Below are positions 39,476 through 49,332 of a stretch of DNA of 64,000 nt, one piece after another (the stretch's first letter is position 1; the number at the start of each line of letters is the position of its first letter). The stretch is from contig NZ_FOMT01000001.1 of assembly GCF_900112695.1 (NCBI RefSeq), positions 1 to 64,000 of the forward strand. Reading direction: 5' to 3'. The notes under the pieces were generated by a model. The model was not told the DNA's origin and did not search any database. It saw only the letters and a program-made list of their open reading frames with translations. The DNA comes from Paenibacillus catalpae. Its GTDB lineage: Bacteria; Bacillota; Bacilli; Paenibacillales; Paenibacillaceae. A program made the position numbers and the translations under genes.

Positions 39476-39966
39476 GCACAGGGGAAGATCTTGAGGATTT
39501 GATCTCGATCGGCACGATTGGACTAATTAAAGCGATCGAGAGTTTCCAGACTGGCAAGGGGACAAAACTGGCCACTTTTGCTGCACGCTGTATTGAGAAC
39601 GAAATACTTATGCATTTGCGTTCTTTGAAGAAGACGCGCAAGGATGTATCCTTGCATGACCCGATTGGTATGGACAAAGAAGGCAATGAAATTACGCTGA
39701 TCGACATTCTCAGCACGGAAGCCGACGATGTCGTGGACCGGGTGCAGCTGAAGATTGAGAAGAGCAAGATATATCGCAACCTCGATATCCTCGACGAACG
39801 GGAGCAGGAAGTGATCCGCGGCCGGTTCGGCCTGGATCATGGCGGGGATGAGCGAACGCAAAGGGAAATTGCAAAAGAGCTTGGCATCAGCCGCAGCTAT
39901 GTGTCGCGGATTGAGAAGAGGGCGCTCATGAAGCTGTATCATGAGTTTTATAAGGCGAAGAAGTGA
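39454..39966 (+). pseudogene. sigK: 5'-truncated sigK copy (tail 2)
   Basis: Contains sigK codons 63 to the stop, in an unbroken frame. The pro-sequence, region 1.2 and the start of region 2 are missing, and no ribosome site precedes the nearest ATG (39415). The protein differs from the intact SigK at four positions only (I64N, N70S, T139M, G152S), while synonymous changes are frequent in parts and absent in others. Frame and residues have clearly been under selection. This fits a displaced or element-borne sigK tail better than a working sigma factor. Confidence 0.85.
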
Positions 39967-40011
39967 CAATAAGGAATTAAGTTAGCTATAAAAAATTAAT
40001 TTAAACAAATA

Positions 40012-40054
40012 AGGACAATTCTCTTCAGTATTCGGATGAGAGTTGTCTTTGCAT
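40012..40054 (+). terminator. Terminator-like hairpin after sigK tail 2
   Basis: 12-bp stem with two G-T pairs (40012-40023 with 40038-40049), then TTGCATTTT. It may be the former terminator of this sigK tail. The rest of 39967-40205 holds no gene that I can see. Confidence 0.5.
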
Positions 40055-40206
40055 TTTCAGTCATAAGATTTGTTGTGTTATGTAGATTATAAACTTGAAC
40101 AGGAACAATTGTTCATATGAAAACTAAGTGTGGTAATGCTAATCATAAGGGGACCTATAAAAGGGAACCAGAAATAAAATGTGAACCTCAGAATATGAAC
40201 TCGATG

Positions 40207-40252
40207 AATAAAAAAACGCGGCACCATAATCGTTTATGGTTGCCGCGTTTGC
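40207..40252 (-). terminator. Terminator of the first GH29 gene
   Basis: 15-bp stem with one bulge (AAACGCGGCACCATA with its partner ending at 40250). On the minus strand it is followed by a T run (40216-40210). Confidence 0.85.
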
Positions 40253-40266
40253 TATAGTCTATAACG

Positions 40267-41718
40267 TTACACAATTGCTGTCTTATTTTTCTGTCCCGCG
40301 CTACTATACACTTCAAACACGGAAATCGTCGGACACCAGCGGGATTCCTCGACAATCAGTCTGACCTGTCTTGCCGTGGTCTCAGCAAAGGTCAGGATAC
40401 GTTTATAGCCCACAATCGTACATCCAGCTACCTGCTTCCATACTCCTCCGTCCTCCAGAACCTCTATACGAAGTTTTTCAATACGTTGACCGGAGCGAAT
40501 ATGTTCTTGCAGTACGATTGTATCAAAGGTTTGGGTGATCCCAAGGTCAATGTCAATAACAACCTGTTCTGTTCCTTCCATTGGACACCAGTAGGAATCC
40601 TTGTTGCCATCAAGCATGCGCATTGCGTTGTGCTCCTCATCGAGAGATTCCTTTGCGATTGCAACAGCCCCGGAGGCAAGATTATGTTGAAATACCGTTC
40701 TGATAACTTGACCAAGCTCCGCCATGCGATGGGCATCGTTCTCATGGATAAGCCCTCGTTGGTCTGGAGGTAAATTCAATAGAAATGTAGAGTTGCCTCC
40801 AACAGACTTGTAATAAATATCGAGCAGGGCCTCAAGGCTTCTTACCTTGTCGTCTTCGGCAGAGTGGTAGAACCAGCCTGGCCGGATGGACGTATTAACT
40901 TCAGCGGGATACCACACAAGCTTATCTTTGCTTTTAATGGCTTCTCTGCTTCCCAGATTCTCGTCGCGGGAATTAGAGCGTTTCGAAAATTCGCCATCGT
41001 CCACGTGCTGAGAATCCTCCTGAATTTTCTCGCAATCCTGAAGCTCTTCGGGAACAACGCTCCATTCCGAGTCCCGGGTATGGCCTGCTTCATTGCCGCA
41101 CCATCGAACATCCGGGCCGCATACGGAAATAACCGCATTCGGCTGATGCTCTCGAATGACCTTGTAATAGCCGTCCCAATCGTAAATCTGCTTTAAGCCA
41201 TTAGGTCCTTCTCCGCACGCGCCATCAAACCACACACAAAAGACATCCCCATAGTTGGTGAGAAGCTCTCGAAGCTGATCCTTAAAGTAGTTGTTATACT
41301 CATCCGTTCCGTAACGCTCATCATGCCGATCCCATGGCGACAGATAAACGCCAAAGGCCAGACCGCGTTCGCGGCATGCATCTGCTACTTCTCTAACTAA
41401 GTCGCCTTCTCCGTCTCGCCACGGACTGTTCTTGACCGAGTGATCGGTGTATGTGCTTGGCCATAGACAGAAACCGTCATGATGTTTGCAGGTTAGGATC
41501 AGCCCTTTCATGCCTGCCGATTTGCATACCTCAACCCATTGCTTTGCGTCAAATTCGGTTGGATTAAAAATGGAGGGCTCCTCGTCGCCAAGACCCCATT
41601 CTTTATCCGTAAACGTATTGACCCCGAAATGAATAAAGGAATAGAACTCAAGCTCTTGCCAAGTCAATTGTCTTGCTGACGGCACGATCTGCGCGGCATG
41701 TTTGATTTGTTCAGTCAT
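40267..41718 (-). CDS. GH29 alpha-L-fucosidase with C-terminal galactose-binding-like domain
   Basis: 483-aa cytoplasmic retaining fucosidase. The TIM barrel (about 15-350) has FIHFGVNTF, CKHHDGFCLWPS and the nucleophile Asp165 in VWFDGAC. A discoidin-like beta-sandwich follows (about 360-475). The sequence style (FWF-poor, LNLPPD closing motif, compact barrel) is nearer GH29-B, which prefers alpha-1,3/1,4-fucose (inference). AGGAG lies upstream of the ATG. Together with the GH42 gene upstream on the same strand it forms a two-gene unit (gap 28 bases). Confidence 0.94.
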   Translation of the reverse strand: MTEQIKHAAQIVPSARQLTWQELEFYSFIHFGVNTFTDKEWGLGDEEPSIFNPTEFDAKQWVEVCKSAGMKGLILTCKHHDGFCLWPSTYTDHSVKNSPWRDGEGDLVREVADACRERGLAFGVYLSPWDRHDERYGTDEYNNYFKDQLRELLTNYGDVFCVWFDGACGEGPNGLKQIYDWDGYYKVIREHQPNAVISVCGPDVRWCGNEAGHTRDSEWSVVPEELQDCEKIQEDSQHVDDGEFSKRSNSRDENLGSREAIKSKDKLVWYPAEVNTSIRPGWFYHSAEDDKVRSLEALLDIYYKSVGGNSTFLLNLPPDQRGLIHENDAHRMAELGQVIRTVFQHNLASGAVAIAKESLDEEHNAMRMLDGNKDSYWCPMEGTEQVVIDIDLGITQTFDTIVLQEHIRSGQRIEKLRIEVLEDGGVWKQVAGCTIVGYKRILTFAETTARQVRLIVEESRWCPTISVFEVYSSAGQKNKTAIV

Positions 41719-41746
41719 AATAGGTCTCCTCCAATAGTCGTAGTCG

Positions 41747-43759
41747 TTAAATTAGCAATTCTGCTTCGTATCCGCTCAAGACCATCACTTGCTCGTAATG
41801 ACGACCGGTCAATAATCCTTTTGCAGGCTTGTTGATTTGAATGGTTTGATCTGTGCCCGTTGTGTTCACATAGATGGTAGAATCATCTTCCAGCTTGCGC
41901 GCGACTACGCCAAGTGGTGTAGTTGGCCCTGGGTTAACCCCCAGTTTCGGATATAATTGCTCAAGCAGCGAGCTTAAAAAGGAAGTGTCGGCAGGAATAG
42001 CGACATAAATAGCTTCTCCCTTGCCGTAAATCTTTCTCGTAACGGCAGGCGATAATTCAAGCGTATTTGTGAAAGATGCCATTGCCTTGGCAGTGCGAGT
42101 TTCGAGAATTTCATAATAATCGATTTCAGGCACATGTTCATTTCCCCCAAGAAGGATAGCCGGCCGCTCTCTTTCCAGCCGGAGTTCAGCCTTCTCCAAT
42201 CCACCCGCATTCTCAACGGGAGTATGGCTTCTGGTTCGCATGAAGGCTCCGCAGCGGATGCCGAATACATCGCTTAGTTCACCAGGCAGGGTAGTGTCGA
42301 ATACCTGGTTATGCTCGTTAACCTTAGCCGAGTAGGCCGTCATAATGACGGTTCCGCCATTCTCCACATAAGAACGAATGGCCGCAGCGGAGGCCTTGTC
42401 CATTACTGCATGGCCAGGCACAATTAATATCTTGTAGTCCTTGCGCATATCTCGCAAATTTACGATGTTGCAATCCAGATTAGCTCTTACAAGCGCCTCG
42501 TAGGCTTGAAGCACCTGATGGGTATAATCTGTTTTGTAGAAGCTCCGGTTGCCGGCCATTACCTTCAAACTTTCATAAGAATAAGCAATGGCAATCTCCG
42601 GTTGCGGCTTTCTAGGGAAGCCACGATCCTGCAGCAGCTTGAATTCTTCCGAGAATTGCTTGAATTCATCATACTTCCATCCCGGAATGCCGTCATGATC
42701 GAGCAGACCGAATATATACTGCTCCTCACCGCCCAGCATGGAGCGCCAGGTCCATGCGCAAACCGCTTGGGATCTATGAATGAGCGATAAGTAGGCATAC
42801 ATTCTCATCGCTTTGCGCGGAGAGCCGTAGCCTCCAAAATCACCTGTCTGGAATTCGAGACACCATATTGGCTCGTCTAGCTCCCCAGTCCGATGATCCA
42901 TGAAGAAGCACGCGGCAGTCAAAGCACGCCTGTCTTCAGGGTTGGTGCCAGGATAGAAGCCTATGCCCGGCAAATCCACAATATCCCGGTATTGCTTCAA
43001 ATAATCGAACCCGTAACCGGGATTTTCGGACCAATGATTGGTCGTCTCTCTCGCACCGGGAGCTAATTTTTTGACCAGTATGCTCAAGCTATGCATATAG
43101 GCTAACGTTTCGTCGGAATAGAAACGCCACATATCCAGAACGCGTTCCGGAGCGCCTTGGATGTGTCCGGAGATGGGGAGGACGACATCTTGGAAGCTGT
43201 TTAGCTTACGCGACCATCTCTGGGTAGTCCAGGCTGCATTCAGATTTTCAATCGTTTCGTATTTAGTTGCCAGCCAGTCAACAAAACGTTCTCTGGCTGC
43301 GTTGGAATAAGAAGGGGCACCGGAGCCAAGCTCGTTGCACAAACCAAAAGCATACAGCGCAGGGTGGTTTCGATACCGGCGCACCAGCTTTTCGGCAAAT
43401 CTTAACGCATATTCCTGGAACGCTGGATGCCCGATATCATCCATATAACGCGATTGCGCTTCCATTCGATTTCCGTTTGAATCCGTCAGGCTGATGCCGG
43501 GATATTTTTTGTGCAGCCATGTAGGAGCAGGTCGGGTGGCAATATCGAGTACGACCTTGATCCCGGCTTCATGAAACAGGTCCATAACCTCATCAAACCA
43601 ATCAAAAGTAAAATTCCCTTCAGAAGGCTCATAGCTGTCCCAGCATAAATGCCCGAGACGTACTATATTAAAAGAAGCCTCGCGCATTAATTCAATGTCG
43701 CGTCTCCACCGCTCTGGTGGCCAGTCGTGCGGATGGTAGTTAGTTCCCGCAAACAGCAA
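41747..43759 (-). CDS. GH42 beta-galactosidase (first copy)
   Basis: 670-aa cytoplasmic retaining beta-galactosidase. Acid/base Glu143 lies in GLCNELGSG and nucleophile Glu302 in WCLEFQTGD; a trimerisation and a beta domain follow, giving the usual family length. The start is read as TTG at 43759: GGCGGTGATC immediately upstream matches the anti-Shine-Dalgarno sequence at nine of ten positions, and translation then begins MLFAGTNYHP as in relatives. In-frame ATGs further up (43774, 43882) have no ribosome site. It is divergent from transporter 3. Confidence 0.93.
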   Translation of the reverse strand: MLFAGTNYHPHDWPPERWRRDIELMREASFNIVRLGHLCWDSYEPSEGNFTFDWFDEVMDLFHEAGIKVVLDIATRPAPTWLHKKYPGISLTDSNGNRMEAQSRYMDDIGHPAFQEYALRFAEKLVRRYRNHPALYAFGLCNELGSGAPSYSNAARERFVDWLATKYETIENLNAAWTTQRWSRKLNSFQDVVLPISGHIQGAPERVLDMWRFYSDETLAYMHSLSILVKKLAPGARETTNHWSENPGYGFDYLKQYRDIVDLPGIGFYPGTNPEDRRALTAACFFMDHRTGELDEPIWCLEFQTGDFGGYGSPRKAMRMYAYLSLIHRSQAVCAWTWRSMLGGEEQYIFGLLDHDGIPGWKYDEFKQFSEEFKLLQDRGFPRKPQPEIAIAYSYESLKVMAGNRSFYKTDYTHQVLQAYEALVRANLDCNIVNLRDMRKDYKILIVPGHAVMDKASAAAIRSYVENGGTVIMTAYSAKVNEHNQVFDTTLPGELSDVFGIRCGAFMRTRSHTPVENAGGLEKAELRLERERPAILLGGNEHVPEIDYYEILETRTAKAMASFTNTLELSPAVTRKIYGKGEAIYVAIPADTSFLSSLLEQLYPKLGVNPGPTTPLGVVARKLEDDSTIYVNTTGTDQTIQINKPAKGLLTGRHYEQVMVLSGYEAELLI

Positions 43760-43973
43760 GTTGATCACCGCCATATAAAAATTATAAAAGATACAAACTA
43801 TATTAGATGCTGTAATGTAAATAGGAAATATAAAAAATATATTTAAATATATAAAAATATGAACATCGAAAATACTGACCAAAATAGTTATATATTTATC
43901 GTTTTATTTATATTTAATCGCTTTAGAGGAGGGCAGTATACTGAGAATCAAACCAATACAAGGAGGTCGTGAA
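43760..43973. promoter_or_regulatory. AT-rich divergent control region of GH42 and transporter 3
   Basis: Very AT-rich sequence of 214 bases between divergent genes. It contains the perfect palindrome CAGTATACTG (43934-43943). Promoters in both directions are expected, but the AT bias makes individual -10/-35 calls unreliable. Confidence 0.4.
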
Positions 43974-45635
43974 ATGAAAAAAAGAATCACAAGAAAAACG
44001 TCAATCGCCCTTATTGCCGGTCTTGCTCTGTTGACTGCAGCCGGTTGCAGTTCATCTGATCCGAATTCGAATTCAAGCTCGAATCAGAACGAGCAGGGGA
44101 GCAACGGAAATTCAACAAAAGGAGAGGCCACGATTACGCTGGGACGAGTTGTCGGCTCAGACAATCAATTTAAAAATGGCGAAAGTATTGAAGATAATGT
44201 TCATACCCGGTGGGCGAAGGAAAGGTTTGGAATCAATTTCAAGGTAGATTGGACGGTTGGTACCGGAGAAGCTTACTCCACAAGACTCCGGCTGCTGCTT
44301 AATTCTAATGACAAGCTGCCGGACGTATTTACGTTAAGCGACCCGACTTTGGAGAACCAGGTTGTTGATTCCGGCAAGGTGATGTCAATAGACGAAGCGT
44401 TTGATAAATATGCATCGCCGCGAATCAAAGAGCTGTACGCGCAATATCCTGAAATCTGGAATACGGTGACCTACGATGGCAAGCATTACGGACTTCCGAC
44501 CTTTAATGCGAACAGTTCCTTCAGTGTCTTATGGATACGTCAGGACTGGTTGGACAAGCTGGGGCTCAAGGCGCCAAAAACAATTGAAGAAATGGAAACC
44601 GTCATGGATGCGTTTGTAAATAAAGACCCGGACGGAAATGGAGTCAAGGATACTATTGGTTTGTCTGTGTCTCTGAAAAAAGGCGTATCGGCCGTTAAAG
44701 ATACCTACATGGTTTCAAGCGACTTTATTTTCGGTAAAAAAGCCGTTCCGACTTATTGGACAGAAGCAGAGGATGGAACGCTGCAATACGGATCCATTCA
44801 ACCGACGGTCAAGCAAGGACTCGCTAAACTTAGCGAATGGATGAGCAAAGGTTATTTGGATAAAGATGCCGGCGTGCAGGATGAGGCGAAGGCGGCGGAG
44901 AGCTTTGTCCAAGGAAAATCGGGCATGGTATTCGGACCTACCTGGATGGCTACTTATCCGTTTAATGCAGATATGAAGTTTGATTATATCCCTGTTCCGA
45001 TTCCTGCGGGCGTAGACGGAAACATGGGATTTGGCAGCGAACCGCAATCCTCCGTGCGTTTTTATTTCAACAAGGATTTTAAATATATGGAAGCCTTCTT
45101 TAATTATTTGGATGCCATTATGGGACCAGGATTTTACGATCCTGAATCGGAGCTCGCCAACGGTTGGGCAGAGGGCTACGATTATGTCATGGTTAACGGA
45201 GAACCGGTATATGATCACGATAAAATCCCCGGCGGCTGGATCGATGTAAAGAAATATTCTATCTACGGCAATGATATTCAAACGCCGAAGAAAGAGCTAG
45301 AAGTAATGGCCAAGCTTGGTCAGGGCATTAAACCGGAAACCCCATATGAGAAATATTTCTCCGCAAGACCGAAAAAATGGGCTGATGCGGCTGCTGTTCT
45401 TCAAACCTATATCGATGACGCTGCTGTATATGATCAATTTACCGGACCGCCAACGAAGACAATGGCGCAGAAGGGCGAATTGCTTCGCAAGATGGAAAAC
45501 GAAACATTCCTGAAAATTATTTACGGGCAAGAGTCGCCCGATTCGTTCGACAGCTTCGTGAAAAAATGGAAATCATCGGGTGGTGACGAGATCACCAAAG
45601 AAGTAAATGATTGGTACCAAGCGGTTAAAAAATAA
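43974..45635 (+). CDS. Sugar ABC transporter substrate-binding lipoprotein, LipO-like (system 3)
   Basis: 553-aa lipoprotein. Lipobox TAAGC near residue 24, Ser/Asn linker, then a long LplA-type binding fold similar in length and motifs (WIRQDWLDKLGL, DSFDSFVKKWKSSGGDEITKEV) to the system 2 protein. AGGAGG precedes the ATG. First gene of a five-gene run: binding protein, two permeases, kinase, regulator. Confidence 0.94.
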   Translation: MKKRITRKTSIALIAGLALLTAAGCSSSDPNSNSSSNQNEQGSNGNSTKGEATITLGRVVGSDNQFKNGESIEDNVHTRWAKERFGINFKVDWTVGTGEAYSTRLRLLLNSNDKLPDVFTLSDPTLENQVVDSGKVMSIDEAFDKYASPRIKELYAQYPEIWNTVTYDGKHYGLPTFNANSSFSVLWIRQDWLDKLGLKAPKTIEEMETVMDAFVNKDPDGNGVKDTIGLSVSLKKGVSAVKDTYMVSSDFIFGKKAVPTYWTEAEDGTLQYGSIQPTVKQGLAKLSEWMSKGYLDKDAGVQDEAKAAESFVQGKSGMVFGPTWMATYPFNADMKFDYIPVPIPAGVDGNMGFGSEPQSSVRFYFNKDFKYMEAFFNYLDAIMGPGFYDPESELANGWAEGYDYVMVNGEPVYDHDKIPGGWIDVKKYSIYGNDIQTPKKELEVMAKLGQGIKPETPYEKYFSARPKKWADAAAVLQTYIDDAAVYDQFTGPPTKTMAQKGELLRKMENETFLKIIYGQESPDSFDSFVKKWKSSGGDEITKEVNDWYQAVKK

Positions 45636-45728
45636 GGATTGCATCAATAGCGGCAGGCCTTGCGCAAGGATTGAAACGTTAGGTCTGTCTCGCTCTAACA
45701 ATGGAAATAGGAAGGAGCTGCACAGACA

Positions 45729-46637
45729 ATGGAATGGAAAAAAGGCAGGATAAGATTTATTCGCCAGCTTCCTCTTCATTTGCTTATATTGCCGTCAATC
45801 ATCTGTCTGCTTATATTCAATTATGCTCCTATGGCTGGTCTGCTCATGGCATTCCAGGATTATAAGCCCCGTCTCGGCATTCTTCATTCGCCGTGGGCCG
45901 GACTTGCGCATTTTCGATATATGTTTTCGTATCCGGACAGTGTTCAGGTTATTTACAATACTCTACTGATAGCATCTCTTAAAATAGTAGCGAACACCGT
46001 GGTGCCTATTGTGTTTGCACTGCTGCTTAACGAAGTGAGAACAGTTGTATTCAAACGCTTTGTTCAAACTTTCGTCTATTTGCCGCATTTTCTATCGTGG
46101 GTCATCCTTGGCGGTATTCTCACAGACGTACTGGGGAATAAAGGTATTGTTAATAATCTGCTCTCCTTCACGGGCGCAGATCCCATTTTCTTTCTAGGGG
46201 ATGGCACTTGGTTTCGTATTACGGTCATTATCAGCGATGTGTGGAAAGAGTTTGGCTTCTCAACCATTATTTATCTCGCCGCCATGAGCGGAATCAATAT
46301 GGCCTTGTATGAAGCTGCTGAAATAGATGGCGCCGGCCGTTTCAAACAGACGCTGCATGTTACTTTGCCGGCAATGGTGCCCGTCATACTTGTTGTGAGT
46401 ACGCTGGCTCTGGGTAACATTCTGAATGCCGGCTTTGATCAGATATTTAACCTGTATAACCCGCTTGTATATAGAGAAGGGGATATAATCGACACCTTCG
46501 TATACCGGGTTGGCCTAATGGGCGGATCGTTTAGTTTTGCGACAGCAGTCGGCTTGTTCAAATCGGCAGTCAGCTTTGTATTAATTGTCGTGTCGTATAG
46601 ACTTGCTTACCGGTTTGGCAATTATCGTATTTTTTAA
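45729..46637 (+). CDS. Sugar ABC transporter permease, LplB-like (system 3)
   Basis: 302-aa permease, six helices, EAA loop YEAAEIDGAG...LPAMVP. GGAAGGAG lies 11 bases before the ATG. It is close in sequence to the system 2 LplB-like permease (shared stretches such as RFVQTFVYLPHFLSWVIL with one change), so the two transporters are probable duplicates. Confidence 0.93.
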   Translation: MEWKKGRIRFIRQLPLHLLILPSIICLLIFNYAPMAGLLMAFQDYKPRLGILHSPWAGLAHFRYMFSYPDSVQVIYNTLLIASLKIVANTVVPIVFALLLNEVRTVVFKRFVQTFVYLPHFLSWVILGGILTDVLGNKGIVNNLLSFTGADPIFFLGDGTWFRITVIISDVWKEFGFSTIIYLAAMSGINMALYEAAEIDGAGRFKQTLHVTLPAMVPVILVVSTLALGNILNAGFDQIFNLYNPLVYREGDIIDTFVYRVGLMGGSFSFATAVGLFKSAVSFVLIVVSYRLAYRFGNYRIF

Positions 46638-46656
46638 GTAAAGGCAGGCTGATCTT

Positions 46657-47526
46657 ATGTATCGTAACACACTCCGATATCGTTGGTTTGCATCGTCGAA
46701 TGCGCTGCTGCTTACGGTTATATCCATATTATGTATTCTGCCGCTTGTCCATGTGGCCGCTGTTTCTTTCAGCTCGAGTTCTGCAGCAACGGCAAATCAG
46801 GTTTATTTCTGGCCAGTTGGGTTTAACAAAGAGGCCTATCTGAGAACGCTGGATAATCCCTTGTTCCTGCACTCGCTGGTTCTATCTGTAGAGCGGACGG
46901 TTGCCGGTACTCTGCTTTCTATGATGCTGACCGTCACTGCGGCGTATACCTTGTCGCGCTCGTTTTACGGAAGGGCTTTTTATTCCTGGTTTTTTGTCTT
47001 TACCATGCTCTTTAATGGCGGACTCATTCCAACCTATATGGTAGTTACAGGGCTTCATTTAACCAACACGCTTTGGGCTCTTATCCTGCCATCGGCAGTT
47101 AACGTGTTTAATACCATTCTCATGATGCAGTTTTTTCGTGCAATCCCGAAAGAACTTGAGGAGGCCGCGCATATTGACGGAGCCGGTTACTTAAGATCCT
47201 TGACTTCGATTTATCTTCCTTTATCGCTTCCTTCTCTGGCCACGCTGTCGTTATTTGCGATGGTCTGGCACTGGAACTCTTGGTTCGACGGATTAATCTA
47301 TATGACCGATTACAGGCAATATCCGCTGGCAACGTTTCTTCAGACGATCATACAAAGCGGAGATATGAGGAATACCAATATCGATCCTGGACAATTGCAG
47401 GTCCTTTCGGAGAGAACCGTACGTTCGGCTCAAATATTAATTGGAGCGCTTCCAATATTAATCGTTTACCCGTTCCTGCAGCGTTTTTTTGTGCAAGGAT
47501 TGACGATGGGCGCCGTGAAGGAATAG
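46657..47526 (+). CDS. Sugar ABC transporter permease, LplC-like (system 3)
   Basis: 289-aa permease, six helices, EAA loop EEAAHIDGAG...LPLSLP, C-terminal GAVKE. The ribosome site is weak (AGGCAGGCTGATC), and the gene starts 20 bases after its partner. Confidence 0.93.
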   Translation: MYRNTLRYRWFASSNALLLTVISILCILPLVHVAAVSFSSSSAATANQVYFWPVGFNKEAYLRTLDNPLFLHSLVLSVERTVAGTLLSMMLTVTAAYTLSRSFYGRAFYSWFFVFTMLFNGGLIPTYMVVTGLHLTNTLWALILPSAVNVFNTILMMQFFRAIPKELEEAAHIDGAGYLRSLTSIYLPLSLPSLATLSLFAMVWHWNSWFDGLIYMTDYRQYPLATFLQTIIQSGDMRNTNIDPGQLQVLSERTVRSAQILIGALPILIVYPFLQRFFVQGLTMGAVKE

Positions 47527-47562
47527 AATAGGCAAAAAATCGGGAGTCGGGAGTAATCGACG

Positions 47563-49332
47563 ATGATCAACAAGGAACGAAGTCTCTTTTCCAAATTGGT
47601 AGGGGCACTTATTTTGCTGCTGGTTCCCGTATTAATTGTCTCCGTATATTCAAATCGGGTTAACGAACGCGTGATTACTCAGCAAATCAAGGAATCAAGT
47701 ACAGGCCGCGTATCGACGTTAGCCGCCCAGATGGATCATATCATTAGGCAGATGGAAACATACTCTCAAATTTTAATTAGAGATCCGAATGTCATTGAGT
47801 TTCAAGACTTATCTCTGTTGACCAACAGTTATTATGAACAGGTAAAAAGAAAGAAAGTGATCCAGGACAAGCTTTATTTGCAAAGCGCTTCTACAAACTG
47901 GATTAACGATATTACGGTTTATTCCCCTCATACGGGTGAAACCTTATCAACCGTACACGGCATTCGTTACGAGGCCGATCGGCTGGAAAAATTAAGTCGG
48001 GAGAATTGGAATTTCGTATGGAACGTCAGCGGTTCGGGTGATAAGGGAAGGATCATACACCTGACCTATGAACCCCACATAGCAGGAGGAGAAGGCATAA
48101 GCCAAGCTAATTCCATTATCGAAATCAGCTTTGATATGAGCAATGTAATTCGCTTGCTGGATCAATTTCAGTCGCAAGGCAGCGGAGATGCTTTATTTTA
48201 TAAAAATAAAGATGATTATCTCGCTGCCAATTCGATTCCGCCGACGCTTCTTAAGGAGGCGGTATCGTTATTAAACGATACCGGTCTAACTGGAGAAGGG
48301 GATATTACCTTATATGTGAGCGGCATATCTTATCTGGTTGCGTATTCCAAGGTAGAGTCTCTTGATGGATATGTGGTTAATATTGTTCCGCTGCACGATA
48401 TTCTGACACCGTTAAGAAAGAGTAATCAATTTGATTATCTTGTGCTTGGATTATTGCTAATTGTTGGCATTGCCGTATCCTGGATCCTGTACCGCAATGT
48501 CCAATTGCCGCTTCGCGCATTGATCAAAGGCGTGCAGCAGATCAAAATGGGACAATACAAGTCCAGAATTCTATTCCAGGCAAGCAATGAATTCCGGCTG
48601 ATTATTATTTCCAGATTTAATGAAATGGCAGAGCAGATTCAGACGCTTATCGAGAATGTGTTGGAGCAGAAGCTGCATGCTCGCGAAGCTGAGCTGAAGC
48701 AGCTGCAATCCCAAATTAATCCCCACTTCTTGTATAACAGTATCTCTTATATGATAAGCATGACCAAGCTGGACAAGAAGGATGCGGTGCTTCAGATGGC
48801 CTACCATTTGTCGGATTACTACAGGTATTCGACGCATGTGGAGCGTCAGTTGGTGGATTTAGGCGAAGAGCTGAAGAATGCCAAGGATTATTTGGAGATT
48901 CATCGGTTGCGCATGAAGCGCATTAATTATGTCATTCGGGTTGATCCGGACATGATGAATGTCAAAGTTCCGCGATTGTTTTTGCAGCCCATTGTTGAAA
49001 ATGCCCTCATTCACGGAATTGAAAACCTGGAGGATATCGGGCTTATCACAATAACGGGAAGTTATAGTGACGGGAAATACAAGATAACAGTCGAGGATAA
49101 TGGGGGAACCATGACGCACGAACGGCTGCAGTCGCTCAAAAGACTGTTAGTTGGCCGGTTTGGTGAAGGGGCAGACAGCTGCGGACTGCAAAATGTAAAT
49201 CGGCGGCTTCAACTTCGATACGGCGAGGATGCCGGACTGCACCTGTCCATCAATCGAGAATCTGGACTTCGTGTGGAATTGCGTTGGAGAGAGGAGCCGG
49301 AGAAGGATGAAGCTGTTAATCGTAGACGATGA
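47563..49332 (+). CDS. Sensor histidine kinase, YesM type (system 3)
   Basis: 589-aa kinase with helices near 10-30 and 290-312, a HAMP linker, His388 in QINPHF, and a HATPase domain (ENALIHG, VEDNGGTM, GLQNVNRRL). It is encoded 36 bases after the permease, so transporter and kinase are likely co-transcribed. Its end overlaps the regulator gene by 26 bases. Confidence 0.94.
   Translation: MINKERSLFSKLVGALILLLVPVLIVSVYSNRVNERVITQQIKESSTGRVSTLAAQMDHIIRQMETYSQILIRDPNVIEFQDLSLLTNSYYEQVKRKKVIQDKLYLQSASTNWINDITVYSPHTGETLSTVHGIRYEADRLEKLSRENWNFVWNVSGSGDKGRIIHLTYEPHIAGGEGISQANSIIEISFDMSNVIRLLDQFQSQGSGDALFYKNKDDYLAANSIPPTLLKEAVSLLNDTGLTGEGDITLYVSGISYLVAYSKVESLDGYVVNIVPLHDILTPLRKSNQFDYLVLGLLLIVGIAVSWILYRNVQLPLRALIKGVQQIKMGQYKSRILFQASNEFRLIIISRFNEMAEQIQTLIENVLEQKLHAREAELKQLQSQINPHFLYNSISYMISMTKLDKKDAVLQMAYHLSDYYRYSTHVERQLVDLGEELKNAKDYLEIHRLRMKRINYVIRVDPDMMNVKVPRLFLQPIVENALIHGIENLEDIGLITITGSYSDGKYKITVEDNGGTMTHERLQSLKRLLVGRFGEGADSCGLQNVNRRLQLRYGEDAGLHLSINRESGLRVELRWREEPEKDEAVNRRR

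Noticed and set aside
39415..39966. A free-standing second sigma factor gene starting at ATG 39415.
   Set aside because: It has no ribosome site and lacks the pro-sequence, region 1.2 and part of region 2.1. Its first 13 codons are foreign sequence shared in part with the third copy.
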